Assembly (NCBI GenBank): GCA_016709025.1
Contig: JADJEQ010000009.1
Span: forward strand, 1 to 64,000
Source of the DNA: Bacteroidales bacterium
GTDB taxonomy: Bacteria > Bacteroidota > Bacteroidia > Bacteroidales > Lentimicrobiaceae
DNA: 64,000 nt
Direction of reading: 5' to 3'
A model generated the notes under the pieces. That model worked only from the letters and a program-made list of their open reading frames with translations. It made no database searches and was not told the origin of the DNA. The stretch's first letter is position 1; each line of letters begins with the position of its first letter. The translations under genes and the position numbers were made by a program. Of this stretch, positions 9,712 through 20,908 are shown piece after piece.

Positions 9712-10784
9712 TGCTTGAATTTATTACTGTTGTTTGGGTATAAAATCAGGCGGTGCCGCACCACAAGTCCGGCTCCTAGTATTGCTTAATGAATTCAGCG
9801 TTATGCCATCTGCTTTGAAAAAGTCTGCTTGTTTTTTAAGGTAATCCATTTTCCTGATTGCTGACTTTCATTTCGGTCGCTTCTGAACCAGGTTTTCCGG
9901 AATTAGTTTTTGTTATTTAAAATGTAAGGTGTTCAGGTAATTAATCTATTCTTCGTTCAATTGTAACATCAATCAAAATGGACGTGAATGCTTAAAACTA
10001 TCAGTCCTGTTAACACACATTAAAATTATGGAAATTATTTCTGATCGAAAAATTAAAAAACCGGATATTCCGGAAAAATTCTGTTTTGAAAATTTTGGAA
10101 AGGCGTGATGTATAGAAGCAAAAGCCTCCGGCAAAAAGTATAGCAAAACCACAGGGCGCGAATCAAGGCAGGCCGGAGGAGAATTTATCCTGTTGCGGTA
10201 ATATCAGGCAAGGCATCGCGTCCTGTGTAAATCCGGCCGGAGCACTAAAGGTTAGAGAATTCCATCATTCCATTTTAGTCACCCTGAGCGGAGCCGAAGG
10301 CATCATTCCACCGACACAAGCTCAAAGTCTAAAGTTTACCCGACGTAACGGAGTGGAGGCGGGCTTAAAGCTCAAAGTAAGATTGGGTTTTAATAATTGA
10401 CCTGAGACAAATAGCGCTTCACTCCCGTATAAATTCAACCTTTGCCACCTTGGGGAAAGGCCATTGTTCCAAAATTCCATTATTCCCTGGGTTGGCGCGC
10501 GTCTTATCTTCTGACCTGTCTGCCTGGCAAACAGCCTGCCTGTCTGCGTCAGGCAGACAGGGCAGGCGCGTGCCCGCCGTGCGACTCCCCTCTCCCTTTC
10601 CAGAGGGGGGGTGAGGTCTAACGCCACCGCAATTCAATGTTTGGAAAAGATTTGAACCAACTGGAAAATCTCTCACTTATTTTATCACTTCTTTAATATT
10701 TTTATTAAGTTTACCCCCTAAACAAACCGCTTTTTTGTCACTATCTTTACTTTTCTTCTGAAGTATTCACGCTATTCTCCTGAT
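9712..10784. other. Intergenic region between esterase and susC
   Basis: About 1.07 kb separating divergent genes, with no recognisable ORF. It contains structured repeat copy C (10144-10264), the 'aagctcaaagtctaaagttt' element (10319-10378), the short 'caccctgagcggagccgaagg' repeat (about 10278-10299), and low-complexity 'cctgtctgcgtcaggcagacagggcagg' inverted sequence near 10535-10566. The susC promoter is expected close to 10700-10770, where 'tatcttta' is a weak match to TAnnTTTG. Confidence 0.5.
10144..10264. repeat. Structured repeat, copy C
   Basis: Third copy of the inverted-arm unit (caaaaccacagggcgcgaat ... gttagagaattcca), about 121 bases. The left arm is intact. The right arm (catcgcgtcctgtg) carries changes, so its hairpin is weaker than in copy B. 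Confidence 0.65.
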
Positions 10785-13700
10785 ATGAAGAGAATTATTA
10801 CACTTTCCCTCCTGGTTCTGGCAACCACCCTATCTGTTGTGGCCCAGGAACGAACTCTAACAGGAACGATCACCGGGGCCGACGATGGCCTTTACCCTGC
10901 CCGGGGTTACCGTGGTGGTGAAGGGCACCAGCGCGGGAACCGCCTCTGATGTTAACGGCAGGTACAGCGTGACCGTTTCCGGGAACGTCGCCTGTGCTGG
11001 TATTCAGTTTTGTGGGCTACACCACACTGGAAGTGCCTGTTGGCAGCCGGTTAGTGATAGATGCTGTACTTACCCCTGAAGCCAAGAGGCTGGAAGAGGT
11101 TGTGGTGACTGCGCTGGGTGTGAAGCGGGAGAAAAGGGAAATCGGGTACTCTTCAGAAAAGATCAATACCGATGAGGTACTGCGGTCGAACACCTCCAAC
11201 GTACTGGGTGCCCTTACCGGGCGAAGTGCCGGGGTTCAGGTTTCAACGAACGACGGGGTAGAAGGTGGTTCCACCCGCATCGTGATCAGGGGAAACAACA
11301 ACCTGGCCCGCAACAACCAGCCACTGATCGTGGTTGACAATGTGCCCATGGACAACAACCCCGGCTTCGACAATGTTGGCCGTGGCGTGGACTGGGGCAA
11401 TGGCATCAACGACATCAATCCCTTCGATATTGAAGACTATTCTGTTCTGAAAGGAGGAGCTGCCTCGGCGCTTTACGGCGAACGGGGCGCCAACGGCGTA
11501 ATCCTGATCACGACCAAACGCGGAAAAAAGCAGGGCGGACTGGGTGTTACCTACAATTACAATATGAAATTAACCAATCCTTACCGTTACCGGGAAGTGC
11601 AGAACAAATACGGACATGGCGGGCCCATCACCTTCAGCGAACCGGTTTTGCGTGCCGATACCAACGGCATACTGCAGTATCCGGGTATCTATGGTACCGA
11701 CAAGTTGGTGATCGATCAGGAAGGCAACACCTCAACCACTGCACAGGAATTCGGTTACTACGGTTCGGCCGTAAGCTGGGGGCCGGAGATGAATGGTGAA
11801 CTCATCAAATGGTGGGACGGCGAAATGCGCAACTATTCGCCTCAGCCCGATAACCTGAAGATGGCTTTCCGCGACGGCATCACCCAAACGCACAATGTTT
11901 CGGTGCAGGGCGGCAACGACAAGGGCACCATCCGCATGTCGTTCACCAACCAGGACCAGACCCCATCGTGGAAAACAGCAATTCCAACCGCACCACGATC
12001 AATTTCGGCTCCAACATCAGGATCTCCGAAAAGCTGAAAGCCGATGTCGCGCTCACTTATGTGAAGTTCAAACGCAAAAACAGCCCCATGATCGGCGAGG
12101 ACGGCAATTCATTCAGCAAGGGCTTCTCTATTCATGGCCGCGCAGCTACCAGGGCATCGACATGGAGCATTACCAGCTGGAAGATGGATCAAGAAATATT
12201 CTCAACGGTTATCCTTTCAAGTATGTTGACCATTATATCTGGTGGAACTATTACAACAACAATTCATGGCAGGACCGTGACAAATACACCGGTTCCATTG
12301 CCCTGATGTATGATATCACACCCTGGCTGAATGCCACCGGGCGAATCAGCCGCGAATACAATGTGGAGCAGTTCACCTCCAAAAACAAACCCATCGATTT
12401 TCTGGGCCTTCAGGAAGGCGGTTACAGCAATAGCCTCGGCAAGACCACCAACGACAACATGGATTTTATGATGACTGCCTATAAAAAGAACATCCTGAAA
12501 TCAGACTTCAGCGCGCGGCTTTCGGCGGGTGCCAGCCGGTGGGACTACGATTCCTATGGCCTTTCGGGGGCTTCGGGCACCTGGTACTATCCCAATATGT
12601 ACACCTTCTTTAATTACACCAGCTATATTTTCACACCCAACGAGGACGGCAGCACCACGGTGGAGAATCCCGACATCGGTGATCCGGGCACTGACCTGAT
12701 ACCGGGTGAATTTACCCTTCGTCAACGCACCAACTCGGTATACTCCTTCCTGAATCTTTCATACAAAGACTACCTCTTCGTGGAACTCACCGGCAGAAAT
12801 GACTGGTCATCCACCCTGCCCGAGAACAACAACTCCTACTTTTATCCTTCGGCATCGTTGAGCTTTATCGCCAGTGAAGCCTTTCATCTTCAGGAGAAAG
12901 TTTCCTGGCTCAACTTTTGTAAAGATCAGGGGCGGCATTGCACAAACGGCCAACAGTGCCAGGATCTACCAGAGAATTTCTATTATCAGTCCAGTCTGTT
13001 CGGCGGGCAGCAGGCTTCATACCTGCCCGATACCATTCCCCCGATCGAACTGCGCCCGCAGTTTGTAACCGGTTATGAAGCGGGATCAACCTGGGATTGT
13101 TCGAAAACAGGATTGATTTTGACTTTACCTGGTATTACAAACACTCCTACGATCAGATCCTCGACCTTCCGGTTCCGGTAAGTTCAGGGGCCTACAACCT
13201 CACCATCAACCGCGGAGAATTGTCGAACAAGGGATTTGAATTCATCATCAACACGGTTCCGGTGCAAACCCGGAATACCATCCTGAAGGCCGGGCTGAAC
13301 TTTTCGCGCAACCGCAATTACATCGTGAGCCTGGGCGGTTATTCCGAATCCTATCACCTGGCCGATATCTGGGGCTCAACGGTCCGGCCATGGAACTTTA
13401 CGAAGGCGATGAGTACGGCACCATTACCGGGTTCGACTACGTATATGATGCCAATGGAAACCGCATCCTGAACGATGCCGGTACACAATACAAGATTACC
13501 GACACCCGGGTGCCGATAGGCAATGCTTCGCCCGATTTTCTGGCTGCCTTCAATACGGACCTGATCTATAAGAACTTTAGAATCAGCGCACTGGTTGACA
13601 CCAAATGGGGCGGGGATATTTACTGCGGCACTTATGTAATCTCACTGCAGACGGGTCAGAGTCCTGAAACACTGATTGAGCGCGATGGGGGAGGCCTTCC

Positions 13701-14108
13701 CTATACCGATCCCGACGGCATTACCCGGAATGTTGGGGTGATCCTCGAAGGGGTGTATGAAGATGGTACGCCCAACGACAAGGTGGTGAACTACCTGTAC
13801 AAGTATCTGCCGAATGCCGGTGGTTGGGGAAATTTGTCAGCACTCCGGGCATACTGGAAAACACCTGGGTGAAGATGCGGGAGATTTCCATCAGTTACGA
13901 TCTGCCGGCTTCGGTGCTGAAAAGGATAAAGGTATTTCAGAGCCTGACCTTCTCGGTGGTTGGCCGCGACCTGTTCTACATTTACACGACCCTGCCCGAC
14001 AAAATCAACCCGGAAGGGATCATGGGTTCGGGCAATGCACAGGGATTTGAATGGGCTTCGTTCCCCGGAACCAGGTCGTTTACCTTTGGGGCAAGTGCAA
14101 CATTTTAA
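10785..14108 (+). CDS. SusC-family TonB-dependent receptor, about nine frameshifts
   Basis: Outer-membrane glycan importer of the SusC/RagA family, about 1100 residues. It starts with a signal peptide (MKRIITLSLLVLATTLSVVA-Q). Next come the carboxypeptidase-like domain (LPGVTVVVKGTSAGTASDVN), the VTALGVKREKREIGYS TonB-box region, a plug (VLKGGAASALYGERGANGVI) and a long barrel ending FPGTRSFTFGASATF. It is assembled from segments in all three frames, with switches near 10880, 10990, 11963, 12123, 12920, 12962, 13098, 13380 and 13838. At 11963 one extra C in the CCCC run restores TPIVENSNSNRTT. Frame changes go in both directions. The partner SusD follows. The substrate is probably protein-linked glycan, judging from the PNGase gene downstream. 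Confidence 0.88.
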
Positions 14109-14346
14109 TACCAATTTGCCAACAGAATCACAAACGATTTTTCACGCAAAGACGCAAAGACGCAAGGTTTTTGAAAAAGATTCACAAAAATGGTTTTAAT
14201 CAATTATATCAGAATCAATTCATTCCAAACCTGCTAAAGATTCTCCCCTTTTCAGAGGGGACAGAGGGAAAGGGGCCAAATACTTGTAACTTAGTGCCTT
14301 TGTGCTTTGTGGCTAATAATCACACTTAATTTCACAATACACAACA

Positions 14347-15933
14347 ATGAAAATCAAACACATACTCTTCATTCTGATCGCTTTAGCGCTTTTCTCTTCC
14401 TGCCGCAAGGATTTTGATGAAATTGACACCAATCCCGAAGGCTTTACCACTGCCACCGATGGATCGTTGTTCAACGGCATCATTCAATCACTGATGTTAT
14501 CCGGTAACGAGCAGTTTTACATCAACAACGAGATTCTTTATGCTCAGACCCAGCAGGCAGCGCTTACCCAGGCCGCATGGGGCAACTACACCATTGGTAC
14601 CGAGGATATGTGGGCCGGCTATTACAAAAGCCTGCCCTCAATCAGGGAGCTGGAGCGTAGGTTTGCCACCTATCCGGCTTCGGCTGCCGTTACCAACATG
14701 AAGGCCATGCTGATGATCGCCAGGGCTTACAAAACCTTTAAAATGACCGATATTTTCGGTGACATCCCTTATTCAGAGGCCGGTTATGGCTTCCAGGATC
14801 TCACCAAACTTTACCCTGCCTACGACAACCAGCGCGACATCTATCTTTCGCTGCTCAGCGACCTGGAATGGGCTGCTACCAACATCAGCGACACGGCTGC
14901 CAGTGTGGAGCCCTATACCACTTTTGCCAAGTTTGACAAGCTATTTAACGGTGATCTTTCCATGTGGCGTAAGTTTGCCAATTCGCTTCGGCTCCGCCAT
15001 GCCATGCGTATGGTGGAGAAAGAGCCGCAACTGGCCGGGGAGATCATAGGCGATATCATTACAAACGGGCTGCCCATACTGCTGGGCTACGATTTTATCA
15101 CGCCGGTGCTCGAAAGTGCCTGTATCTGGCCTGCAACAAACGGCATCACCAACAGCAGTGTCAGCTGGTCTTTCCGCGAACACAACGGCCTCAGGATGGG
15201 ATCCAACATGTGGCATCAGTTTTCAGATGGTGATGATCCTGCCGGAGCCGGCATCTTTGATCCCCGGGCATATATCTTTTTTGAGGGTGATCAGAATGAG
15301 GAATGGATTCCGTTTCCCCAGCTTCCCGAATCCGGCACCCCGTCATCTCAGGGGATCCCTTACGGCAGCCACCGCGACGATTTTGGAAACTACCATATCA
15401 AGAACAATGTGAATTATTCCCCGTTCAATTTCTTCCTGATCGGCGATGAGGGCAACATGCCGGTGATCCTGATGACCGGCGCCGAAGTGCATTTTATCCT
15501 GGCGGAAGCTTATTTCAGGGGAATTGGTGTAGCTGTTGACCAGGATCAGGCGGACATCGAATATATGAATGGCATCAATGCATCAGTAGAATGGTGGGTG
15601 AGCCTTTCAGAAAGGCTGAGGCTTCCGGTTTCAGGTGTTAAATTCGGCGATAAGATTACCATACCGGCTCATCTGAATGCAGCTTCTGTGCTGAATCGTT
15701 TCGGATCATGGAATGCAACCACCGATGAAGAACACCTGGCATTTATTTATACCCAGCGCTGGATTGATGCTTTCAGGCAACCCTGGGAAGCTTATGCCGA
15801 AGCAAGACGTACCGGGATGACTCCACGTGAAGGTGCTCCGATAGGACATTTCAGGATGCCCTATCCGCCATCGGAAGAGCAGTACAATGCACTGAATATG
15901 AATGCTGCCAAGCAAAACCAGGGGTGGGGATGA
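14347..15933 (+). CDS. SusD/RagB-family glycan-binding lipoprotein
   Basis: An intact 528-residue protein with a lipoprotein signal (LFSSC, Cys about residue 19). It matches the SusD-like fold used as the surface lid of a SusC channel. Visible family features are the N-terminal DFDEIDTNPEG segment, the TPR-like helices around MLMIARAYKTFKMTDIFGDIPYSEAG, the late motif EVHFILAEAYFRGIG and the C-terminal YPPSEEQYN. It lies 238 bases after SusC; the gap holds 'acgcaaagacgcaaag' and 'ccccttttcagagggg' repeats. It is the only undamaged gene of the glycan locus. Confidence 0.93.
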   Translation: MKIKHILFILIALALFSSCRKDFDEIDTNPEGFTTATDGSLFNGIIQSLMLSGNEQFYINNEILYAQTQQAALTQAAWGNYTIGTEDMWAGYYKSLPSIRELERRFATYPASAAVTNMKAMLMIARAYKTFKMTDIFGDIPYSEAGYGFQDLTKLYPAYDNQRDIYLSLLSDLEWAATNISDTAASVEPYTTFAKFDKLFNGDLSMWRKFANSLRLRHAMRMVEKEPQLAGEIIGDIITNGLPILLGYDFITPVLESACIWPATNGITNSSVSWSFREHNGLRMGSNMWHQFSDGDDPAGAGIFDPRAYIFFEGDQNEEWIPFPQLPESGTPSSQGIPYGSHRDDFGNYHIKNNVNYSPFNFFLIGDEGNMPVILMTGAEVHFILAEAYFRGIGVAVDQDQADIEYMNGINASVEWWVSLSERLRLPVSGVKFGDKITIPAHLNAASVLNRFGSWNATTDEEHLAFIYTQRWIDAFRQPWEAYAEARRTGMTPREGAPIGHFRMPYPPSEEQYNALNMNAAKQNQGWG

Positions 15934-16198
15934 TCCGACGGTGAAGATGTGGTGGATGAAGTGACCTCACCCCCTGCCCCCCTCTCCAGATGGAGAGGGG
16001 AGTTGAATTTGCATGAAGTGCAGATTAAATGGAAATTATGTTGAAAGATGGTGACCTCACCGCCCCGCCTGCACTTTTTCAGCAGAGTAAGCCCTGCCCC
16101 CTCTGCAGTTGGAGTGCAGGAGCGGATGTGAGAAAAAGGAGTTTGAATTTTGAATTGTTGACAAAAAATAATATAACACAAACCCAAAACCCGCAAAC

Positions 16199-18709
16199 AT
16201 GAAAAACAAGTACGCAAGAATTATGCTGCTGGCTACAGCCCTGCTGTTTTCGGCAATGGCGCAGCTCAGTGCGCAAACAACCAATACCTGCATTACGATT
16301 GCAGCACCCGCGATCATGTTTACCTTGAAAACGGTTCGCAGTACATCGCCAACAAACCCGGTTTTTCAATGGCCGGTTGGTTTTATTGTGATCAACTCAG
16401 CTATGGACAAGCGTTGATGAGTTTCAGGGGCTCATCACAGGGTTTTTACATGATTCAGCTGAACAACGGAACCGTTGAATGCCGTTTCCAGAACTCAGCC
16501 GGCACCCTATATGAATACGTGGCCCCGGCCAATACCGTTATTCCCCAGATATGGCAGCATTTTGCCTGGATTTACGACGGTACGGCAGTAAAACTTTATG
16601 TAAACGGAATTCTGAAAGGCAGCAAGGCCGCCACCGGCAGCTTTACTGCCACCGACATTGCCTTTACCATTGGCCGGAGTATTCTCGGTTCACTCGATTT
16701 CTACTGGTGTGGACGAACGGACGAGGTTTCCGTGTGGTCGAAAGCCCTTACACAGGCCGATATCCAGGATATGATGGATAACGAGCTTGAAGGCAATGAA
16801 ACCGGACTTGAATTGTATTACAAGCACAATCAGGGGGTCCCTGGTGGCAACAATACTTCCATTACCCAGCTGGTTTCCGAAGTCGGTTCACCTGCCCGTG
16901 ACGGCGACCTGATAAACTTTGCTATGACCGGTGCAACCTCCAATTTCAATGGCACACTTGATCCAACCTACCAGGCTATTTCGTTTCTTCCGATCCCCAA
17001 CAAACTGATCAGCGATCCGCCTTTCACCGTTGAGGCATCCGCTACTTCAGGTCTCCCTGTTACTTTTACCATTCTTTCAGGTCCTGCTACTGTAAACGGG
17101 AACATCATCACCCTTACGGGGACTCCCGGCCTGGTGGAGGTTGAAGCCTCGCAGCCCGGCGGCGGTCAGTACGATCCGGCCGAACCGGTTATCCAGCGCT
17201 TTCAGGTACTTGATCCTCAAACACATTTACCCGAAATTGAAGCCCGGAATCCACTTGCCCGGAAATGTTTCGGTGCCTTCACTCTCACCGATTCAACTGG
17301 CAGCTATTTCTACCATCACCTACCCTGAACTTTTCTCCGTCGCCTGGGTAAAATTAAGGATCAACGGAACAACCATCGATGCCCAGAACTTCTGGAACGG
17401 CCATTTTACAGGATGGTGGACCCCACCGGCATATGGTAACTACTCAATTGAGATTCAATCGGCCAATAATTTCGGAGCAGTTAAAACAGAATCGGTGAGT
17501 GTTAACATAGTGCCCGAATCTGAGGATACGGAAGCGATTGCCTTCAGCAATGTCTGGCTGAATCCGAATTCATACACCGCAGTTGTTGAAGCAGAATTGC
17601 CCTCATTTCTGGGAGCCTTCGACCAGATCATCGGGACACTGAATGTACATTGTCCATCAGGTGGCTGTGGCGAATGGGACAGGGTAGCATCTGTTGAAGC
17701 CAAAGACAAGGAAGGCAACTGGATAGAGATTATCCGGTACATCACTCCTTATGGCGTTGCCTGCTCGCACACCATCGACCTGACAGATTATATGTCAATT
17801 CTTCAGGGTAAAACAGCTTTCAGGGCCACCTGCGCCACACTCGACAACGGATTCCTGTACGATCTGACCCTCGATTATATGGCAGGTACACCGGCTTATC
17901 CATACAGCAATGTGAAACAGATATGGAAGGAGATCTACCCGTTTGGTGATTATGCCAACCTGCAGCCTGTGCCAGATACCGTTTATACTTTTCCTGAGAA
18001 TACGATGGCCTCAAAACTGAAACTGGTTTCCACTGGGCATGGTTGGGGTGATTTAAATACCAGCAATGCTGCTGAGTTTTACGATGCTACCCACGACCTT
18101 TATGTGAATGGAGTTAAGAAATTCTCCCAGCACAACTGGGTTGATTGTAATCCCAACCCCGATGGTTGTCAGCCGCAGAATGGTACGTGGTACCATAACC
18201 GTGCTGGTTGGTGTCCCGGAGCCATTGCTCAGTGGTTCGACTTCAGCCTTAATGAGTATGTGAACCTCGACGACATCACCCTGGGATACACCTTCTTTGA
18301 ACAGTATGTTGACCAGTGCCATCCTAACCATCCGGATTGTGTAACCGGGGTCACATGCACAGACTGTGAAGATGGTTTCAACCCTACACTGGATGTGGCC
18401 TGCAACCTGGTTTCATTTTCGGAGAGTCCGTTTATCATTGTCGGAAACAAGGAGACCTTTCCTGCTTCAACCGTACTCAATGTATATCCGAATCCTTCCA
18501 CAGGTGTTTTCGAAGTTTCAGTCAACTCCAGAATAAAAATCCAAAAAGCTGAAATACAGGTGCTCGACAATATGAGTCGTCAGATACAGCATTTCAACTG
18601 GAACGGACAGGCAACCACCATCGATCTTTCCGGTCATGCCAGGGGCTTATACTACCTGAGGGTAATTACTCCGGGTTGGACTGAAGTGAGAAAGATTATC
18701 GTAAGATAG
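16199..18709 (+). CDS. LamG-PNGase F family peptide-N-glycosidase with T9SS tail, two frameshifts
   Basis: A protein of about 835 residues read in three segments, with switches near 16290 and 17265. Order: signal peptide (ending LSAQ); a LamG/concanavalin-like domain (IANKPGFSMAGWFYCDQ, VKLYVNGILKG, GRTDEVSVWSKALT); an Ig-like stretch; a PNGase F-like module; and a T9SS sorting domain (VYPNPSTGVFEVSV ... EVRKIIVR). PNGase F motifs are GCGEWDRVASVEAKD (matching the catalytic Asp of the GCDEWDR motif), YDLTLDYMAGTPAYPYS, STGHGWGDLNTSNAAEFYD (Glu in the expected place) and NRAGWCPG. Known family members hydrolyse the GlcNAc-Asn bond and release whole N-glycans. Export through T9SS and the adjacent SusCD point to surface release and uptake of N-glycans. 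Confidence 0.83.
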
Positions 18710-19045
18710 CACAGGGCACAGCGTTGGCACAGGGCACAGGGCTCAGAGCATGGGGCATGGAGTTTAAATTGGTGAATCTCGTCTCTTTAGCGACAGACAC
18801 GGGGACAAGGTGAAATGGGGACAAGGAGAAGGCTAACCTTTTGTCATAAAGAATTGCTTTGGAAATTGGAAATTGGATTCCCCTTGTCTCCCCGGCGCTT
18901 GTCCCTTGTCTGCGAATCTTGGCAGGATCTCCTATAAATCGTCTCGTCCCTTCTGTCCTCTCCCGGCAACGTCCCCTCCCTCTTTTTATAAAAAAAATCC
19001 TGACAGATTTCTCGCCAGGATTTCGGATTTCCGATGAATGAAACC
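18710..19045. repeat. Dispersed intergenic repeats after the PNGase gene
   Basis: Starting one base after the stop codon, the region holds 'cacagggcacag...gctcagagcatggggcatgg' repeats, then 'cgtctctttagcgacagacacggggacaagg', then 'ttgtctgcgaatcttggcaggatctcc...cgtctcgtcccttctg'. The same three families recur near 38.7, 42.8, 43.0, 43.2 and 46.4 kb. No gene is seen. Confidence 0.7.
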
Positions 19046-19852
19046 TTATTTTTTGTAAAAATCGGTACTCTCAAAAATCTTATCTGCCGATTTTGCAATA
19101 AAGCCAGAATAGAGCTTTCCGTCATGATCAGGATAGCGTTTTGCAAATTCGTAGTAGCACGATGGAATTTCAAATGTACCTTCCTTAAACTTCACAGGGA
19201 GAATGCCGGCCATAATACTCGATTGCTCAAGCAGTTCTTCAGGGGTGCCTTTTACTTCGCCACCCGAACTGTTGATGATAAAGCCGTTGTCCTTCAGAAA
19301 CTGGTTAACTTTCTCAATGGTATCGTATTTTTTCAGGCCATTGATGCTGACAGTGAAATGGTTGGCCCTGAATCCGTATACATAAACCCAGGCCGCATAT
19401 TCCGATTCCTTGCGAAGTGTTTCGTAAACATCATATGAAGGTGTACCCCAGAGGTTACCGGCATAAATCAGCTCACTTTTACCGGTCATGCCGGATGGAA
19501 TGGCATCGATCAGCCCTTTTACGGTCTCCTGAAGGAAAGGGGAGAACTCTTCAACGAGGAGCTCACTGATGAAAACCCGTGGGGCATCTTTGAAGGTTTT
19601 GTGCTCAAAATGCTTGGCATTCAGCTTTTTTTGTTCAAAATGATAGGTACCTTTGTATTCGTAACCGACTTTCAGGAACTCCTGCGAAAGCACTTCAACA
19701 TCGAGGCGCGGGTCATTAAATGTGCGGAATGCGATGTGGTCGTTGTATACAGTTTCACCTTCTGAAATAAAGAGATCGAATACCCTTTTTGCAGCAGGGT
19801 TCTGTGAAATATAATCGGCCCATAGCCTGTCAAATACCTGTTGTGCTTCCAT
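19046..19852 (-). CDS. DUF1338 (2-oxoadipate dioxygenase/decarboxylase-like) protein
   Basis: A 268-residue protein of the DUF1338 family, a VOC-like metalloenzyme fold. Characterised relatives (HglS/YdcJ) convert 2-oxoadipate to D-2-hydroxyglutarate in lysine breakdown, using Fe(II). Likely metal and substrate residues lie in NDHIAFRTF (His about residue 39) and RANHFTVSING. At 268 residues it is shorter than the roughly 450-residue proteobacterial enzymes, as is common for Bacteroidota members, so the exact substrate is uncertain. There is no signal peptide. It is followed by lplA on the same strand, about 75 bases apart, but no functional link is evident. Confidence 0.82.
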   Translation of the reverse strand: MEAQQVFDRLWADYISQNPAAKRVFDLFISEGETVYNDHIAFRTFNDPRLDVEVLSQEFLKVGYEYKGTYHFEQKKLNAKHFEHKTFKDAPRVFISELLVEEFSPFLQETVKGLIDAIPSGMTGKSELIYAGNLWGTPSYDVYETLRKESEYAAWVYVYGFRANHFTVSINGLKKYDTIEKVNQFLKDNGFIINSSGGEVKGTPEELLEQSSIMAGILPVKFKEGTFEIPSCYYEFAKRYPDHDGKLYSGFIAKSADKIFESTDFYKK

Positions 19853-19927
19853 TCGTTAGATTGATTTTGATGTTAGGACTGTGATAACAATTCAGTCTGC
19901 TGAATGTTCAAAAATGGTCTTTCCAGG

Positions 19928-20908
19928 TTAAAACAATGCCGTTACCAGTTCTTCGGTTGTAACGTTCAGAAAATAGTCGGGAATTTCAAATCCCATGAGC
20001 TTTTCCCTGATGTGGTTTTCTGAATGTACGGTTCCGGTAAGCGCCTGTTCAATTTCCCCGGGATCGAGCTTGTTGAAATAGTCGCCGTAGAACTTTGCTG
20101 TTTCAATGATTCCGTTCACAACTTCAAGGGTGACTTCCAGTTTGCCGCCGTTGGTCTTAATGGCTTTTCTGAAGTTGTATTTTGGTGAGTATCCGAAATT
20201 CCATTCCCACGAACTGTATTTTTCATCCCTGAGTTTCGCAATGGCTTCGACATCGGCATCCGTAAAGTTGTAAAGCATCGCACCGGGAGTGCTCTCCATT
20301 ACATGGTTCAGGATCAGGTCCCTGAATTCGATTACAGTCAGGGGTTGCTTCAGGTGTTCACTGATGTTGGTAACCCGGCTGCGCACCGATTTCACCGCTT
20401 TGTCGTCAAACTTTGAAGGGTCAACTTTCAATGCGTTCGAGAGGTCGGTCATGATGGCCGAGAAAAGGAGGGTGCCATGATGCAGCACCCGGTTTTTATA
20501 CACATGTTCGGCATTCCCTGAAAACTTACGACCTTCGATGGTGAGGTCGTTTCGCCCTTCAAACCTGGCTTCGATGCCGAGTTTCTGCATTACTTCGAGA
20601 ATGGGTAAGGTAAACTTCCGGAAATCAACCAGTTGATGGTGCTCACCTGAAGCAGTAAACGTAAAGTTCAGATTGCCCAGATCGTGAAATACAGCCCCGC
20701 CACCGGAAAGCCGGCGGACGACTTTGATCTGTTTTTCTTTTACAAAATCAAGGTTTATCTCGGCCAGGGTATTCTGATGTTTACCAACGATGATGGAAGG
20801 TTCGTTGCGCCATAGCATAAAGCAGTCGCTTTCGAAGTGTTTCAGCACGTATTCTTCAGCAGCCAGATTAAAATAAGGATCGGTTTCCCGTCGGATAATA
20901 CAAAGCAT
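19928..20908 (-). CDS. lplA: Lipoate--protein ligase A
   Basis: A 326-residue LplA-type ligase that activates lipoate with ATP and attaches it to lipoyl domains of 2-oxoacid dehydrogenases and GcvH. The catalytic domain shows NLAAEEYVLKHF, MLWRNEPSIIVGKHQN and the signature VVRRLSGGGAVFHDLGNLNF. FSGNAEHVYKNRVLHHGTLL follows, and the C-terminal accessory domain is present (YNFRKAIKTNGGKLEVTLEV onward). The length fits the family. The start at 20906-20908 gives MLCIIRRETDPYFNLA, typical of full-length members. Confidence 0.94.
   Translation of the reverse strand: MLCIIRRETDPYFNLAAEEYVLKHFESDCFMLWRNEPSIIVGKHQNTLAEINLDFVKEKQIKVVRRLSGGGAVFHDLGNLNFTFTASGEHHQLVDFRKFTLPILEVMQKLGIEARFEGRNDLTIEGRKFSGNAEHVYKNRVLHHGTLLFSAIMTDLSNALKVDPSKFDDKAVKSVRSRVTNISEHLKQPLTVIEFRDLILNHVMESTPGAMLYNFTDADVEAIAKLRDEKYSSWEWNFGYSPKYNFRKAIKTNGGKLEVTLEVVNGIIETAKFYGDYFNKLDPGEIEQALTGTVHSENHIREKLMGFEIPDYFLNVTTEELVTALF

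Noticed and set aside
10419..10676. Open frames on the minus strand between esterase and susC
   Set aside because: They overlap repeat and low-complexity DNA and lack any recognisable domain.
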